Positions 45,866 to 54,199 of a DNA stretch of 64,000 nucleotides are shown here, in pieces. The stretch spans positions 62,001 to 126,000 of the forward strand of contig NZ_JBNNIX010000006.1 of NCBI RefSeq assembly GCF_050269735.1, read 5' to 3'. The DNA is from Paenisporosarcina sp050269735 (GTDB lineage: Bacteria > Bacillota > Bacilli > Bacillales_A > Planococcaceae). Within the stretch, counting starts at the first letter, position 1. Every line of letters begins with the position of its first letter. A program made the translations under genes and the position numbers. Below the pieces are notes generated by a model. That model was not told the DNA's origin and searched no databases. It saw nothing but the letters and a program-made list of their open reading frames with translations.

Positions 45866-46507
45866 TTGAAAGCATATCAATTTCTCGTTACGCTTAATCA
45901 TGTAAAACCGCAAGTGTGGCGCCGCATTGTCGTACCGGCATCTCTCGATTTTTATGATTTGCATTCAATCATTCAAACATCTATAGGATGGACAAACAGT
46001 CACTTGTTTAATTTTTCGATTGACGATTCAAAAAACAATAAAAAGATTGAAATGGTCGGCGATGAAGAATCTGTTTCAGAGAACTTTGGCATGGCCCAAC
46101 ACTATATGAAAAACCCGCCACAAAAAGGGTCATATGAAGACATGATGTATCAACGGTTCATCCGTACCCAACTATCACTCGCACGAGATGTAGATTTGAG
46201 TCAATACGTCACCGACTACCCTAAATTCCGCTACATTTATGACTTTGGAGATGGCTGGGATCACGAAGTAGTACTGGAACAAGTAGTGGATGATTATGCG
46301 CACGATTATCCGCAATTACTTGAAGGCAAAGGAACTTGCCCACCAGAAGATGTGGGAGGTCCCCCTGGTTATGACGAATTCAAACGCGTCATGAAGAATA
46401 CAGACGACCCTGAACATGATGAGATGAAAGCATGGGCAAAAGGGCAAGGGTATCAAAAATTCAACTTAAAGAAAGTAAATGCATTCCTAAAAGACGAATG
46501 GGTTTAG
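45866..46507 (+). CDS. Plasmid pRiA4b ORF-3 family protein
   Basis: A 213-residue soluble protein of the pRiA4b ORF-3 (IS1096 TnpR-like) family: LNHVKPQVWRRIVVPASLDF at the start, W-T-N-S-H-L-F, then FRYIYDFGDGWDHEVVLEQV (about residues 122-141) and the cysteine-proline motif GTCPPEDVGGPPGYDEF (about 155). The family occurs in chromosomes as well as mobile elements; function unknown. TTG start after GAGGTGATATT. No transposase is nearby. Confidence 0.9.
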   Translation: MKAYQFLVTLNHVKPQVWRRIVVPASLDFYDLHSIIQTSIGWTNSHLFNFSIDDSKNNKKIEMVGDEESVSENFGMAQHYMKNPPQKGSYEDMMYQRFIRTQLSLARDVDLSQYVTDYPKFRYIYDFGDGWDHEVVLEQVVDDYAHDYPQLLEGKGTCPPEDVGGPPGYDEFKRVMKNTDDPEHDEMKAWAKGQGYQKFNLKKVNAFLKDEWV

Positions 46508-46585
46508 CCAAAAAAAATATAGTGACGGAATGACGAATTCTGTGAAAGAACAATGCCTTTTTCCCGTGTCAGCTCCAAAGGTGAG

Positions 46586-46594
46586 CATATGCTA
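46586..46594 (+). promoter_or_regulatory. Possible sigmaK -10 box of a YjcZ gene
   Basis: CATATGCTA fits the sigmaK -10 consensus CATA-N3-TA, 32 bases before the YjcZ start. The -35 half is not clear. Confidence 0.35.
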
Positions 46595-46625
46595 AAGCAT
46601 CCTTTCTAAAAAGGCGGTGTTAAGC

Positions 46626-46724
46626 ATGGGATACGAATGCTGCAATAATAGCGGTTCTACGTTCACGTTGATCGTTGTTCTCTTCATCTTATTAATTATT
46701 GTCGGTGCAAGTTTTCTATACTAA
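46626..46724 (+). CDS. YjcZ-family sporulation peptide, second copy
   Basis: A 32-residue peptide MGYECCNNSGSTFTLIVVL, then FILLIIVGASFLY: same plan as 43877 but with two cysteines in the N-terminal part. Leader AAAGGCGGTGTTAAGC. Spore-associated by family. Confidence 0.85.
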   Translation: MGYECCNNSGSTFTLIVVLFILLIIVGASFLY

Positions 46725-46799
46725 TTTATAGAAATTAGCCCTCAAATCCGACTATGACGTGCGCCCCTTTCTTCCCCCACGGCGTGCGGTATAAGTACA

Positions 46800-46831
46800 A
46801 AAAACCTGACTCCTTACTGGATGTCAGGTTT
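46800..46831. terminator. Terminator
   Basis: AAAACCTGAC / GTCAGGTTTT with a 12-base loop, usable in both directions, after the YjcZ gene. Confidence 0.65.
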
Positions 46832-46883
46832 TCTTGATGTGTCTCTGTTTTTGGAGAAGATGATTTGTCCGTGTCCAGGCGAA

Positions 46884-46913
46884 TGGACAGAACGTGATGG
46901 TGACTGGACAGAA
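46884..46913. repeat. 21-bp period repeat, array C (two copies)
   Basis: TGGACAGAA occurs at 46884 and 46905, exactly 21 bases apart, with unrelated spacer. It precedes the end of mtnD. See arrays at 54032 and 62593. Confidence 0.45.
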
Positions 46914-46929
46914 AGAAATCAACTAACGA

Positions 46930-47460
46930 TTAAGCGACTGTTTCTTTCTCGTAAATCGGTACCCAGCCTTCTGTTGTAACAAAGATGCGAACCGCTACAA
47001 CTTTGCGGTCTTCCATCAGCGTAAAGTAGTGACGGACGTTTTCAGGAACAGAGATTAAGTCACCCGGGTGCAACTCGACATCAAAGAATTCCCCGTCTGC
47101 CGATTGAATGACGAAAATGCCATGACCGCTGACAATGAAACGTACTTCATCGTCTTCGTGATGATGTTCTTGTTGAAAGTTTTTCAACAGTTGTTCCAGG
47201 TTCGGCGTTGATTCAGAAAGTGAAATCACATCTGCTTGCTGATAGTTGCGTCGCTCGGAAATGTCGGCAATTTCGATGCCGAATGCGGATAAAATCTGTT
47301 GTTTTTCTTCATCTGTTAAATTGAATTTTTCTCGAAGCTCAGTAGGAAGCTTCTCGATATCCCATTTTTCATAAATGACTTCATTGCTATTTAAAAAATC
47401 AATGACTGCTTGCTCTTCTTCAATGCGTTCATTACTTGCGTGTTTGCGAATGTATGCCAT
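46930..47460 (-). CDS. mtnD: Acireductone dioxygenase MtnD
   Basis: A 176-residue cupin-fold dioxygenase of methionine salvage: it cleaves acireductone to 4-methylthio-2-oxobutanoate and formate (Fe form). Metal ligands: HHHEDDEVRFIVSG (about residues 100-113, H-x-H-x-x-x-x-E) and PENVRHYFTL (about 144). ATG 47460 lies two bases beyond the mtnB stop and nine after GGGGAG; longer upstream frame runs through mtnB. Last gene of mtnWXBD. Confidence 0.95.
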   Translation of the reverse strand: MAYIRKHASNERIEEEQAVIDFLNSNEVIYEKWDIEKLPTELREKFNLTDEEKQQILSAFGIEIADISERRNYQQADVISLSESTPNLEQLLKNFQQEHHHEDDEVRFIVSGHGIFVIQSADGEFFDVELHPGDLISVPENVRHYFTLMEDRKVVAVRIFVTTEGWVPIYEKETVA

Positions 47461-47462
47461 CT

Positions 47463-48092
47463 TCAAAAACTCCCCACTACATGTTTTATCGTTGCTAATT
47501 TCACTTGATACGAGAATAAAAATTCCCATGCTTCCAAATATTTTTTTGCTTCAAAAGCGTCTTTGCCCCATACGGTGATGCCGTGATTTTGAATCAGGAT
47601 GGCTCCTGTGTCCCCAGTTACATAACGATCAAATTGTTCAGCAAGTGTTGGGATATGTGCGACATTCGGAATGATTGGAATACTGATCTTCGCATCTTGT
47701 TCCCAAGAACCGAGTGCTTTAATAATTTCATTTCCGGTGAAATCAATATGTGTATCATGTTTGTACAGTTCCGTGATGACATTATTGTCAATCGTGTGCA
47801 CATGTAGGACACAACCCGCATTGGTTTTGTTATAAATTTTTGCGTGGAGCAACGTTTCAGCGGATGGTTTTGACGACGTCTCCTCCAACTTTTCACCAAC
47901 TGCATCCACCAGTAAAAAGTCATGGTCCGTGAATTTTCGTTTGTCTTTACCAGATGCAGTAACGAGGAATGTAACTGGTTCATTCGTAACCTTAATCGAT
48001 AAATTGCCGCTTGTGCCGTAGAACCAGTCGCGGTCTGCGAGTTCTTTTTTTATGGCCGCAAGCTCGTTCCAACGGGAAAAGTAGTTGCTCAT
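47463..48092 (-). CDS. mtnB: Methylthioribulose-1-phosphate dehydratase MtnB
   Basis: A 209-residue class II aldolase-fold zinc enzyme that dehydrates 5-methylthioribulose 1-phosphate. Zinc ligands: H-x-H in CVLHVHTIDNN (about residue 96) and QNHGITVWG (about 176). Start overlaps the mtnX stop by four bases. Order W-X-B-D is the Bacillus order. Confidence 0.95.
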   Translation of the reverse strand: MSNYFSRWNELAAIKKELADRDWFYGTSGNLSIKVTNEPVTFLVTASGKDKRKFTDHDFLLVDAVGEKLEETSSKPSAETLLHAKIYNKTNAGCVLHVHTIDNNVITELYKHDTHIDFTGNEIIKALGSWEQDAKISIPIIPNVAHIPTLAEQFDRYVTGDTGAILIQNHGITVWGKDAFEAKKYLEAWEFLFSYQVKLATIKHVVGSF

Positions 48093-48748
48093 GTGTGTAC
48101 CTCCAATTGCTTTAAAATGTGAATCACGTCTGAAAATGTTTCAAATGGCTCAAAAGGAAGGTTGAGTTCCTCACACTTTTCGCTGAGGAAGTCCCGCGCG
48201 ATCACTTTGTCTGCTAGTTTTGCCGCTTGCAAATCGGTGATTGAATCACCGATGACGATTTTGTAAGTGTTGTCGTCACTCAGTTTGCGAATAATGGAAG
48301 GTTTACAGCAACCGCAGCCATTCGAGCAATGTTCATCGCAAGTATGTGGCCAATTAATCGTAATGGTTTCCCCAGAAAAATCTGCCTCGTTACAGTAAAT
48401 ACGCTCGTCTTCTATTTGGTCCTTCACGAGTGGTTTAACAAAGAAGTCAATGCCTCCAGATACGATGAACAGTGGAATATGTTGCGCTTTCGTATAAGCG
48501 ACAAAGTCTTCAAATCCTTCTCGAATTTGTGCTTGATTCAGTACGAACTGTGTAATTTCATCTTTTTGGTCGGTTGATAACAAATTGAAAAGTTGGGTTA
48601 CGCCTTGTTGAATGGATATTTCCTGGCCAAGAATCTGGTCTTTTATCGGTTCCCATTCAGGTGGTGCGAATTTTTTCATGATGGCCATGATGTTGTCTTT
48701 CGTAGTAATGGTGCCATCAAAATCACAAAATATGACGGGTTGTGTCAT
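48089..48748 (-). CDS. mtnX: HK-MTPenyl-1-P phosphatase MtnX
   Basis: A 219-residue HAD phosphatase that removes the phosphate from 2-hydroxy-3-keto-5-methylthiopentenyl-1-phosphate to give acireductone. HAD motif I FCDFDGTIT (residues 7-15), motif II FIVSGGI (about 92), motif III/IV VIGDSITDLQAAKLAD (about 165). A cysteine cluster DEHCSNGCGCCKP (about 138) is usual for MtnX. Starts overlap both ways (ATGA) with mtnW and mtnB. Confidence 0.95.
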   Translation of the reverse strand: MTQPVIFCDFDGTITTKDNIMAIMKKFAPPEWEPIKDQILGQEISIQQGVTQLFNLLSTDQKDEITQFVLNQAQIREGFEDFVAYTKAQHIPLFIVSGGIDFFVKPLVKDQIEDERIYCNEADFSGETITINWPHTCDEHCSNGCGCCKPSIIRKLSDDNTYKIVIGDSITDLQAAKLADKVIARDFLSEKCEELNLPFEPFETFSDVIHILKQLEVHT

Positions 48749-49956
48749 CGTACTTTGTCACCCCACAATTCCAGGGCTTGTTGCAGTTCAGTATTCGCTT
48801 GCGCTGCTTCTGATAAGGACTTCCCTGAAAGCGTTGCATCCACAGCTTGCCTGAATGCTTTGCCTCCAGCGGCAGAACCTGCTGGATGACCATGCACCCC
48901 GCCGCCTGCATTGATAACGGAATTAATCCCGAAGTCTTCGATTAGTTGTGGCACCATGCCTGGATGAATGCCGGCAGATGGTACTGGTAATGTTGTCTTC
49001 AATAAACCAGGCGCTTGAAGTGCATCGGCAATTTGAAGTGTCTCCCCTTTTTCCAAGGCTACGCTTCCATATGGCGAAGGGAACAACGAGAAATCTGCCC
49101 CCGCAAGTCGCAATAATTTACCTAATGCGAGCTGGTTGGATAAGCCATACTTTCTGGATGGCGTGAATGCTCCTGAAACAGCGGGATGAGCCATGATAGG
49201 AATTGCGATTTCCGGATCTTCAGCTAAACTTTGCAGCGTGTCCAGCCCGTATGCGTACACATTAAACAGCAACATATCAGCACCTAGCTCCGTCGCGCGT
49301 TTTGCTTTGTCTCTTAAGTCAAATGTTCGTCCAGTCAAATTCACCGCGTAACGTGTTCGATGACCTGTCTCTGAGAAAACATGCTCGAGCACTTCACGCC
49401 CTCTCACAATTCGCTGCTCAAAAGGCGTCAACTCGTTCTCGAACAAAATCTCATCATCTTTCACAAAATCCACACCACCACGTGCTTGGTGTTCGAGCTG
49501 TGTCAGTAAAAAGTCCAAATCTTTGCCGAGAATGCCTTTAAAAATACTCATGACAAATGGTCGTCCTTGCACACCTGTCAGTTGGCGAATCCCTTCTGTT
49601 CCGAACTTCGGTCCTGAAAAGTGTGCCGTTAATTCCGGACTAAACTCCAAATCGAGTAACTTAATTTCTCCGTCCAATGATAACTTGCCAAAAGTTGTTA
49701 TTAATATAGCTGGCAGGTCTGGGCTGTAATTGGCTACCGGGTAAGCTATACGGATGATTCCTTTCGTTCGGTTATCTGAACTACCGACATTTTCGACAGA
49801 TACAACGCGCCCTTTATGTTTCTTCAGTTGTTTTTGCTCCAGTTGTGGCAAATCAGTCCAGGATCCCACAGTCAAGCCAAGCGCGATGCCTTCTGCTTTT
49901 TTTTCAAAATTATCATCTATGCTATGTACTAAATAAGTCGCGATTACTTCAGTCAA
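48745..49956 (-). CDS. mtnW: DK-MTP-1-P enolase MtnW (RuBisCO-like)
   Basis: About 403 residues, a RuBisCO-like protein that enolises 2,3-diketo-5-methylthiopentyl-1-phosphate. The RuBisCO-type carbamylation motif GGVDFVKDDE (near residue 160, Lys-Asp-Asp-Glu) and the phosphate-binding GGGVHGHPAG near 360 are present. I place the start at TTG 49956, seven bases after GAGGTG; the reading frame extends upstream into the riboswitch expression platform but that is not coding. Controlled by the SAM riboswitch just upstream. Confidence 0.94.
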   Translation of the reverse strand: MTEVIATYLVHSIDDNFEKKAEGIALGLTVGSWTDLPQLEQKQLKKHKGRVVSVENVGSSDNRTKGIIRIAYPVANYSPDLPAILITTFGKLSLDGEIKLLDLEFSPELTAHFSGPKFGTEGIRQLTGVQGRPFVMSIFKGILGKDLDFLLTQLEHQARGGVDFVKDDEILFENELTPFEQRIVRGREVLEHVFSETGHRTRYAVNLTGRTFDLRDKAKRATELGADMLLFNVYAYGLDTLQSLAEDPEIAIPIMAHPAVSGAFTPSRKYGLSNQLALGKLLRLAGADFSLFPSPYGSVALEKGETLQIADALQAPGLLKTTLPVPSAGIHPGMVPQLIEDFGINSVINAGGGVHGHPAGSAAGGKAFRQAVDATLSGKSLSEAAQANTELQQALELWGDKVR

Positions 49957-49983
49957 TGTTTTCACCTCTTCAGAAAAAATAAA

Positions 49984-50131
49984 AAACCTCTTCACAAAAA
50001 AGAAGAGGTTAGTAGTTGAACTAACATCCTCTTATCTGTCAGCTACTGCTGCAAGAATTAGCACCGTGCTTACTCGTGTAAGTCGGTTGCCGGGTTTCAT
50101 AGGGCTAGTCCCTCCACCTGCTCTTGATAAG
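49984..50131 (-). promoter_or_regulatory. SAM-I (S-box) riboswitch of mtnWXBD
   Basis: Reverse-strand aptamer starts TTATCAAGAGCAGGTGGAGG, continues GACTAGCCCTATGAAACCCG, GCAACCGACT..., and GTGCTAATTCTTGCAGC, closing GACAGATAAGAGGA. Terminator stem AACCTCTTC / GAAGAGGTT plus T run at 50010-49984. High SAM should stop transcription of the salvage operon. Confidence 0.95.
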
Positions 50132-50285
50132 AAAAATGTAGATATGATATTTTTTAAAATCTAAATTGGATTATGACAGGGTGTAAAATACTTGTCAACA
50201 CAATTTTCTAATAAATTGAAATATACAGCTTATTTCAATTGTACAAAGCTATGCTATGTTTGTTTTTTGAAAGACATGACAAGTT

Positions 50286-50600
50286 TTAAGAAATAAATTT
50301 CAATCCAACAGCCGCTCCCAACACGATTGCAATAAACAGCATGCGCAACCATGTTTTCGGTTCCCCGTACAACATCATACCTAGAATTGCGCCTCCAGAA
50401 GCACCAATGCCTGTCCACACTGCGTATGCCGTTCCCATTGGAAGAGTCTCCATAGCAAGTGCTAGGAACAAGAAGCTCGCCATAAAGCTTGCGAACAATC
50501 CGGTTATGGACTTCCAAGAGCGATTTTTATGAACTTGGTTGATCATCGCGACTCCTGTCATTTCAAATAAACCGGCAATGATTAAGAATAGCCATGCCAT
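50286..50600 (-). CDS. ykkD: SMR-family guanidine exporter subunit YkkD
   Basis: A 104-residue four-helix small multidrug resistance protein. It carries the SMR hallmark Glu in helix 1 (IIAGLFEMTGVAMI) and the helix-3 signature GTAYAVWTGIGASGGAILGM. With its partner it forms a heterodimeric guanidinium/proton exporter. Starts within the YkkC stop (TAATG). Part of the guanidine-I riboswitch operon. Confidence 0.9.
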   Translation of the reverse strand: MAWLFLIIAGLFEMTGVAMINQVHKNRSWKSITGLFASFMASFLFLALAMETLPMGTAYAVWTGIGASGGAILGMMLYGEPKTWLRMLFIAIVLGAAVGLKFIS

Positions 50601-50935
50601 TATGACGACACCTCTTCCTGTTCTTTTGTGACCAACTTAAGCCCGACAACCCCTATTAACAGAAGCGCAATCAAACCCAGTTTCGGGATATTAAATGATT
50701 CTCCGAAAAAGAGAATGTCTGCAATGACTGTACCTGCTGTACCTAGACCAACAAACACTGCGTACACAGTTCCTACGGGTAATGTTTTCCCTGCCATGAT
50801 CATCAAATAAAAACTGATTGCAATCGCAATTAAAGTGCCAATCCAAGCCCACACATCATCCGCATGCTTCAGTCCAATCACCCAAAACACTTCAAACACA
50901 GCAGCTATCAACACTTTCATCCATTCTTTATTCAT
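50600..50935 (-). CDS. ykkC: SMR-family guanidine exporter subunit YkkC
   Basis: A 111-residue SMR protein with Glu in helix 1 (AAVFEVFWVIGLKHAD) and helix 3 GTVYAVFVGLGTAGTVIAD. Start ATG 50935 nine bases after AAGGAG; the longer upstream frame runs into the riboswitch. Pairs with YkkD; paired-SMR exporters of this kind expel guanidinium. Confidence 0.9.
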   Translation of the reverse strand: MNKEWMKVLIAAVFEVFWVIGLKHADDVWAWIGTLIAIAISFYLMIMAGKTLPVGTVYAVFVGLGTAGTVIADILFFGESFNIPKLGLIALLLIGVVGLKLVTKEQEEVSS

Positions 50936-50956
50936 GAATCCCAACTCCTTTTCCAA

Positions 50957-51090
50957 TAAAAATAAGCCCGAGAGATGAACGTATAAACGTTATCTCCCAG
51001 GCTTTTATCCTTCCGTGTGGCTTTGCAAATTGGCAAAGTGTTTTCTCTCGGACCAGGCCAAACCGGTTGTTTGCGGAACCCTAGAAAACT
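50957..51090 (-). promoter_or_regulatory. Guanidine-I (ykkC) riboswitch
   Basis: Minus-strand sequence reads CTAGGGTTCCG, then GGTCCGAGAGAAAACAC, then ACACGGAAGGATAAAAGCC and GGGAGA, the conserved order of the guanidine-I aptamer. Terminator stem AAGCCTGGGAGATAACGT / ACGTTCATCTCTCGGGCTT follows with T run. Guanidine should switch on ykkCD. Confidence 0.95.
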
Positions 51091-51263
51091 TGTTCGCCAT
51101 CTTGAGAATGGCGCTTTATGAAATTATTTTGTGCAAGGTTAGAATAAACCATGCGGAACAATGAGTCAAACGACGAGCTCATAGTAAATATTCGGTTGTA
51201 TATATTGGAAAAAAATGTAACACTTAAATTAATTCTTTTTCGTATAAAGAAAGGAGAATCACT

Positions 51264-51470
51264 TTGAAGTCCTTCACTAACAAAATTATTATTTTGGTCA
51301 TGTCCATCGTTATCTTTATCATCTACTGTCAATTGCTTGATTTTTTTACAAGGAACCTTCTTCCGATCTCACCACTTGGAACGATGATTGGCTTGATCAC
51401 TCTTTTTCTTCTTATCCCCATTTCGTATCTATCAGCTCACGGAGTGGTGAAAGTCATTAAGGACATGTAA
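51264..51470 (+). CDS. Small two-helix membrane protein
   Basis: A 68-residue protein with helices at about residues 8-27 and 38-58. TTG start eight bases after AAAGGAG. Followed by a terminator. Family unknown. Confidence 0.6.
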   Translation: MKSFTNKIIILVMSIVIFIIYCQLLDFFTRNLLPISPLGTMIGLITLFLLIPISYLSAHGVVKVIKDM

Positions 51471-51472
51471 AA

Positions 51473-51498
51473 AACACTCCTGATTAAGATGGAGTGTT
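51473..51498. terminator. Bidirectional terminator
   Basis: AACACTCC / GGAGTGTT with 10-base loop, between the small membrane gene and the convergent NUDIX gene. Confidence 0.7.
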
Positions 51499-51927
51499 GA
51501 AAACTTTTGTAATTAAAATGTCTCGAAAAGCAGGAAGTAAAGAGTCAAAGCGGGTGTCATTGACTTCTTCTTTTGAGATCCAGACATATTCCGAATGCTC
51601 ATCATTCAACTGAAAATGGGCAAGTTGCGCTTCTGTTACGTCAGCAACATATGTATAAATAAGGCGGTAAATAGGTTCACTGGCTGTGTGTCCCTCGAAA
51701 GTCCGGACATGGATTTCTGTGAGACTAGGTACTGCCATATTCGTTTCTGCCTGCACTTCACGGTGTGCAGCTTCTAGAGGAATTTCATGAAATTTCACCT
51801 TGCCCGCTGGAACATTCCAGACTCCAGGCGCCACGGTTGCCAGTTCTGAACGCTTTGTAAGAAGGATTTTATGATGATGTTTCAAGATGATCTCAATTGA
51901 GACACGGTAATTTGGATGATTAGTCAT
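51484..51927 (-). CDS. NUDIX hydrolase
   Basis: A 147-residue NUDIX enzyme. The box runs GKVKFHEIPLEAAHREVQAE: G-x5-E-x7-R-E-V-Q-A-E, where the first of the two final glutamates is alanine. The last Glu of the metal set is kept, so activity is likely. Nucleotide or sugar-nucleotide diphosphates are family substrates. ATG 51927 is nine bases after GGAG. Confidence 0.87.
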   Translation of the reverse strand: MTNHPNYRVSIEIILKHHHKILLTKRSELATVAPGVWNVPAGKVKFHEIPLEAAHREVQAETNMAVPSLTEIHVRTFEGHTASEPIYRLIYTYVADVTEAQLAHFQLNDEHSEYVWISKEEVNDTRFDSLLPAFRDILITKVFNTPS

Positions 51928-52050
51928 GGCCACTTTCTCCGATTCTATAGATTGCCAATCTCAGCAAATTGATTTCCTGTAAAAAATTTACTATTAAATC
52001 GCTCGATTGGCAAGAACCGGAGTGAAACCAGACAAGTCAGTTTGCAACAA

Positions 52051-52185
52051 TTACCTAGCCTTTATAGGAATTCCTTGACGTTTCGGAGTTGGATACGCAG
52101 CGATTGCTCCTGCGACTCCACTGAAAGCTAGAAGTGAAAGAACGGCAATCGGAAATGCTTTCTTCTTCAAATTGGTTTGCGTCAT
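52051..52185 (-). CDS. Small hydrophobic peptide
   Basis: A 44-residue peptide with a strong AAGGAGGT site five bases before ATG. A basic start MTQTNLKKK is followed by one helix (AFPIAVLSLLAFSGVAGAIAAY split) and a basic tail. It looks like a genuine signal-anchor peptide, function unknown. Confidence 0.6.
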   Translation of the reverse strand: MTQTNLKKKAFPIAVLSLLAFSGVAGAIAAYPTPKRQGIPIKAR

Positions 52186-52380
52186 AGGGTACCTCCTTGG
52201 TTATGAACATTCACATTTAGTGTAATTGATGTATATGTTGAAAATATGAATATCATGTTAAGAGATTCTTAGGAAAGCTCTTTTCATATATCCACTTAAC
52301 CGTCAGCCTTTCATGTTAGCTTTACGTCAATTCGTGGTAAACTACTACTAGCATTTACCGTGTGAAACGAGGTTTTACTT

Positions 52381-53343
52381 ATGATTCGAACATTTGGCGT
52401 AACGGCTGATAGCCAATTGGAAATGGACTTTCCACTAGAAGATTTACATAAAAAATCATTTGATTGGTATTGGATTGATTTTGATAAACCTTCTGCCACT
52501 GAAAGCGCGTTGCTTGATTCGTTCTTTCATTTCCATCCACTGGCGATTGAAGATTGCCTGCATCGGTTGCAACGACCGAAAGTCGACTATTACGATGGCT
52601 ATCATTTCTTCGTCGTCCATACAATGAACGAAGAGACACTTGAAGCAGAAGAATTGGATATATTTGTTGGGAAAAATTTTGTTGTGACATTCCATCATAC
52701 TGCAGTTCAGGAATTGGACTTGGTTCGCGAAAAACTGCAACGAGATGCATCATTTTGGGACCGAGGAGCAATTTATGCGACGTATCAAATTCTCGACAAA
52801 GTGGTCGATTCCTATTTCCCGCTCGTTTACAAAATTGAGGATCATCTGAACGAAATAGAAGATCAGATGACGTTTGATATGAAGCATTTTTCGATGGACA
52901 CCGTCTTTGAAATGCGCAGTGACTTACTATGGTTGCGTCGAACAATATTGCCGATGCGCGATTTAATGTACCGTGTATTAAACTCCAGTCGTTTTAATCT
53001 TCAACAGCATGAACATTCCTACTTTGCGGATATTTCTGATCACCTCGTCAAACTGACAGAAATTGTGGAGTCAAACCGAGAACTTACAGCTGATATTCGA
53101 GATAGCTATATGGCAATGAACTCCAACCGAATGAACCGAATCATGATGATCTTAACGATTGTATCTTCCATTTTCATTCCACTTACATTTGTAGCGGGGG
53201 TATATGGGATGAACTTTGAAAACATGCCGGAACTCGAGACGAAATACGGCTACTTTTTCGCATTAGGCGGAATGGCACTTATCGGATTGTTAATGTTCGC
53301 TTGGTTTAAATACAAAGGTTGGTTGAATCTATTTAAATCATAA
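52381..53343 (+). CDS. corA: Magnesium transporter CorA
   Basis: A 320-residue CorA: cytosolic funnel, two C-terminal helices and the pore signature YGMNFENMP (about residues 276-284, with GMN). The periplasmic loop and KYKGWLN tail are typical. It moves Mg2+ (and Co2+) into the cell. It forms homopentamers in the membrane. Not obviously controlled by an M-box; no such element is seen upstream. Confidence 0.95.
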   Translation: MIRTFGVTADSQLEMDFPLEDLHKKSFDWYWIDFDKPSATESALLDSFFHFHPLAIEDCLHRLQRPKVDYYDGYHFFVVHTMNEETLEAEELDIFVGKNFVVTFHHTAVQELDLVREKLQRDASFWDRGAIYATYQILDKVVDSYFPLVYKIEDHLNEIEDQMTFDMKHFSMDTVFEMRSDLLWLRRTILPMRDLMYRVLNSSRFNLQQHEHSYFADISDHLVKLTEIVESNRELTADIRDSYMAMNSNRMNRIMMILTIVSSIFIPLTFVAGVYGMNFENMPELETKYGYFFALGGMALIGLLMFAWFKYKGWLNLFKS

Positions 53344-53346
53344 AAA

Positions 53347-53382
53347 AAACCATCTCCTGTGAAAATAGGGAGATGGTTTTTT
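53347..53382 (+). terminator. Terminator after corA
   Basis: ACCATCTCC / GGAGATGGT with T run. Confidence 0.75.
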
Positions 53383-53486
53383 GCATTTATGGACTTAAAA
53401 AGGTGGTATCGAGAAAATTTGGAGAAGCAGGAACTTCATGTTTACCTGTACATATGTGGAGCTGTCTTTAGATTTTTACAACAAAA

Positions 53487-53505
53487 AAGGAGCTTTAGGC
53501 TCCTT
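53487..53505 (-). terminator. Terminator after the small lipoprotein gene
   Basis: AAGGAGC / GCTCCTT with 5-base loop and T-rich tail on the minus strand. Confidence 0.6.
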
Positions 53506-53517
53506 ATGTTTGCTTGA

Positions 53518-53691
53518 TTATTCTTCGCCCTCTTCTTCAGGGTTTTTGTTTTCATCATCTACATCGTCCATCTCTTCGCCATCGTCAACACCGTTATCTT
53601 GGTCTACTCCGTCACCACAACCTGCTAAACCACCAAGAACGATTCCGCCTACTAAACCACTTGCTAATAATGTCTTTTTCCAATCTGCCAT
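53518..53691 (-). CDS. Small acidic lipoprotein
   Basis: A 57-residue lipoprotein: basic start MADWKKTLLASGLVGG, lipobox LAGC at residue 25, then a strongly acidic tail of Asp and Glu residues. GAGGAGG eight bases before ATG. Small membrane-anchored acidic proteins of this kind may bind divalent ions near CorA, but that is inference. Confidence 0.7.
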   Translation of the reverse strand: MADWKKTLLASGLVGGIVLGGLAGCGDGVDQDNGVDDGEEMDDVDDENKNPEEEGEE

Positions 53692-53864
53692 GTCTGTTTC
53701 CTCCTCAAGTTTTGTTAAATTATGATTGCTAATGTTCTAATTCAAATTTACCCCACTAAAAAAGAAATAAACCTCTCATGAAAATATTAATCTGTATATT
53801 TAATTTTCAAGGATTTGAAAAAAAGTGTTTAAGTGAATACTGGCAGGTCATTGAACAACAAAAT

Positions 53865-53887
53865 AGCTCAGTAGAATCTACTGAGCT
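53865..53887. other. Perfect inverted repeat in intergenic gap
   Basis: AGCTCAGTAGA / TCTACTGAGCT hairpin followed by a T-rich stretch; possibly a terminator, transcript of origin unclear. Confidence 0.45.
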
Positions 53888-54031
53888 CCTCTTTATCCCT
53901 TACCATATGTCAGGAAGGGTTCATACATCGTGATTGCATGGTTTTCGGTAATGAACTCATCATCGATAAAAACTATGTACGTTGAGATGAAACGTTAATC
54001 TCAGCAAGTTAACTTGCCTCTGAGACCTATT

Positions 54032-54133
54032 TGAGCGATAAAAGTGTCTGTTTGAGCGATAAATTAGATATCTGAGCGACAAATGGTCCAATATGAGCGA
54101 TAAACATGGAGTTTTGAGCGTTAAATTTTTCAC
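54032..54133. repeat. 21-bp period repeat, array A (five copies)
   Basis: Core TGAGCGATAAA (two copies vary: TGAGCGACAAA, TGAGCGTTAAA) begins at 54032, 54053, 54073, 54094 and 54115, i.e. 20 or 21 bases apart. The spacers differ from one another. The array fills most of the gap between the small lipoprotein gene and the GSP26 gene and has no open reading frame. Confidence 0.7.
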
Positions 54134-54199
54134 AAACTCTCACCCCCTTCTAATCAACAAAAAAAGCTCACTCTCAAGTTAAGAGCGAGCTTCCATTCA

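Noticed and set aside
45866..46507. Mobile element because of the pRiA4b ORF-3 family name
   Set aside because: No transposase, terminal repeats or target duplications nearby; the family is common in chromosomes.
54032..54133. CRISPR array
   Set aside because: Repeat cores are only about 11 bases, spacers about 10, no cas genes are nearby; the 21-bp period does not fit CRISPR.
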